Shown here: piece by piece, positions 63,959 through 64,000 of the stretch | Numbering within the stretch: position 1 is the first letter of the stretch | Layout: every line of letters begins with the position of its first letter | NCBI GenBank assembly: GCA_964247055.1 | Contig: OZ176050.1 | Span: 6,510,001-6,574,000 of the forward strand | DNA from: Paragordius varius | Taxonomy: Eukaryota; Nematomorpha | DNA: 64,000 nucleotides | Direction of reading: 5' to 3' | Translations under genes and position numbers: made by a program | Notes under the pieces: generated by a model | What the model saw: only the letters and a program-made list of their open reading frames with translations | What the model was told of the DNA's origin: nothing | Databases searched by the model: none

Positions 63959-64000
63959 CTCTAGTTCCGAGGAGGAAATAAAGATATTCGGCGTTTACAA
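63959..64000 (-). CDS. Possible exon at the right edge, minus strand
   Basis: The minus strand reads VNAEYLYFLLGTR up to a GTTGAT donor. It could belong to the same unknown gene as 60687-60550, but the two do not join in phase directly, so a further exon would be needed. Too short to be sure. Confidence 0.2.

Overview
The window is AT-rich animal nuclear DNA that uses the standard stop codons. Its genes are ordinary conserved metazoan genes, while its introns and repeats are unusual. I rebuilt five gene models exon by exon, and each closes in frame over its whole length: an SLC37 sugar-phosphate exchanger (minus, 11119-1979, 685 aa), cohesin SMC3 (plus, 11180-25097, 27 exons, 1233 aa), an NSD-family H3K36 methyltransferase (plus, 43197-53203, 19 exons, 1148 aa), Mediator subunit MED4 (minus, 58545-57755, 241 aa) and elongation factor eEF1B-beta (plus, 58592-60382, 217 aa). 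A guanylate kinase tail lies at the left edge (1044-1424, plus). The last exon of an unidentified minus-strand gene lies at 60687-60550.

The strongest signal is in the introns. Eleven introns are only 20-26 nt long, with normal GT...AG ends. All lie in the first ~530 nt of their coding sequences: the first three of SLC37 and SMC3, the first modelled one of NSD, all three of MED4 and the first of eEF1B. Every later intron is at least 66 nt, and most are hundreds to thousands of nt. Intron size is thus bimodal and set by distance from the 5' end. From general knowledge, schistosomes and other flatworms have small 5' introns and dicyemid mesozoans have very short introns. A flatworm or mesozoan-like lophotrochozoan is my best guess, but the lineage is not resolved.

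Two gene pairs are head to head with tiny gaps between start codons: SLC37/SMC3 (60 bp) and MED4/eEF1B (46 bp). Each gap must hold both promoters, or be resolved by trans-splicing.

The rest is mobile DNA. There are three large RTE/CFDP2-like LINE copies (6973-10012, 26.8-35.1 kb, 60.8-63.7 kb) and a LINE remnant inside an NSD intron. The second LINE is split by a young Ty3/mdg4-type LTR element (27474-32058) with 294-bp LTRs that read identical and a 5-bp target duplication. A decayed 5.3-kb hAT transposon (35276-40550, 8-bp duplication) carries a 2.2-kb foldback element built of ~118-bp modules. Several non-autonomous elements have arms built of 21-bp modules. A ~320-bp-period degenerate tandem array fills the largest SMC3 intron.

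Layout: 1-1.4 kb guanylate kinase; 2-11.1 kb SLC37 with LINE and MITEs in its introns; 11.2-25.1 kb SMC3; 25.1-43 kb gene-free mobile DNA; 43.2-53.2 kb NSD; 53.3-57.7 kb repeats and doubtful exons; 57.7-60.4 kb MED4 and eEF1B; 60.4-64 kb tail of an unknown gene broken by a LINE. The host genes do not form a pathway; they are independent housekeeping genes.
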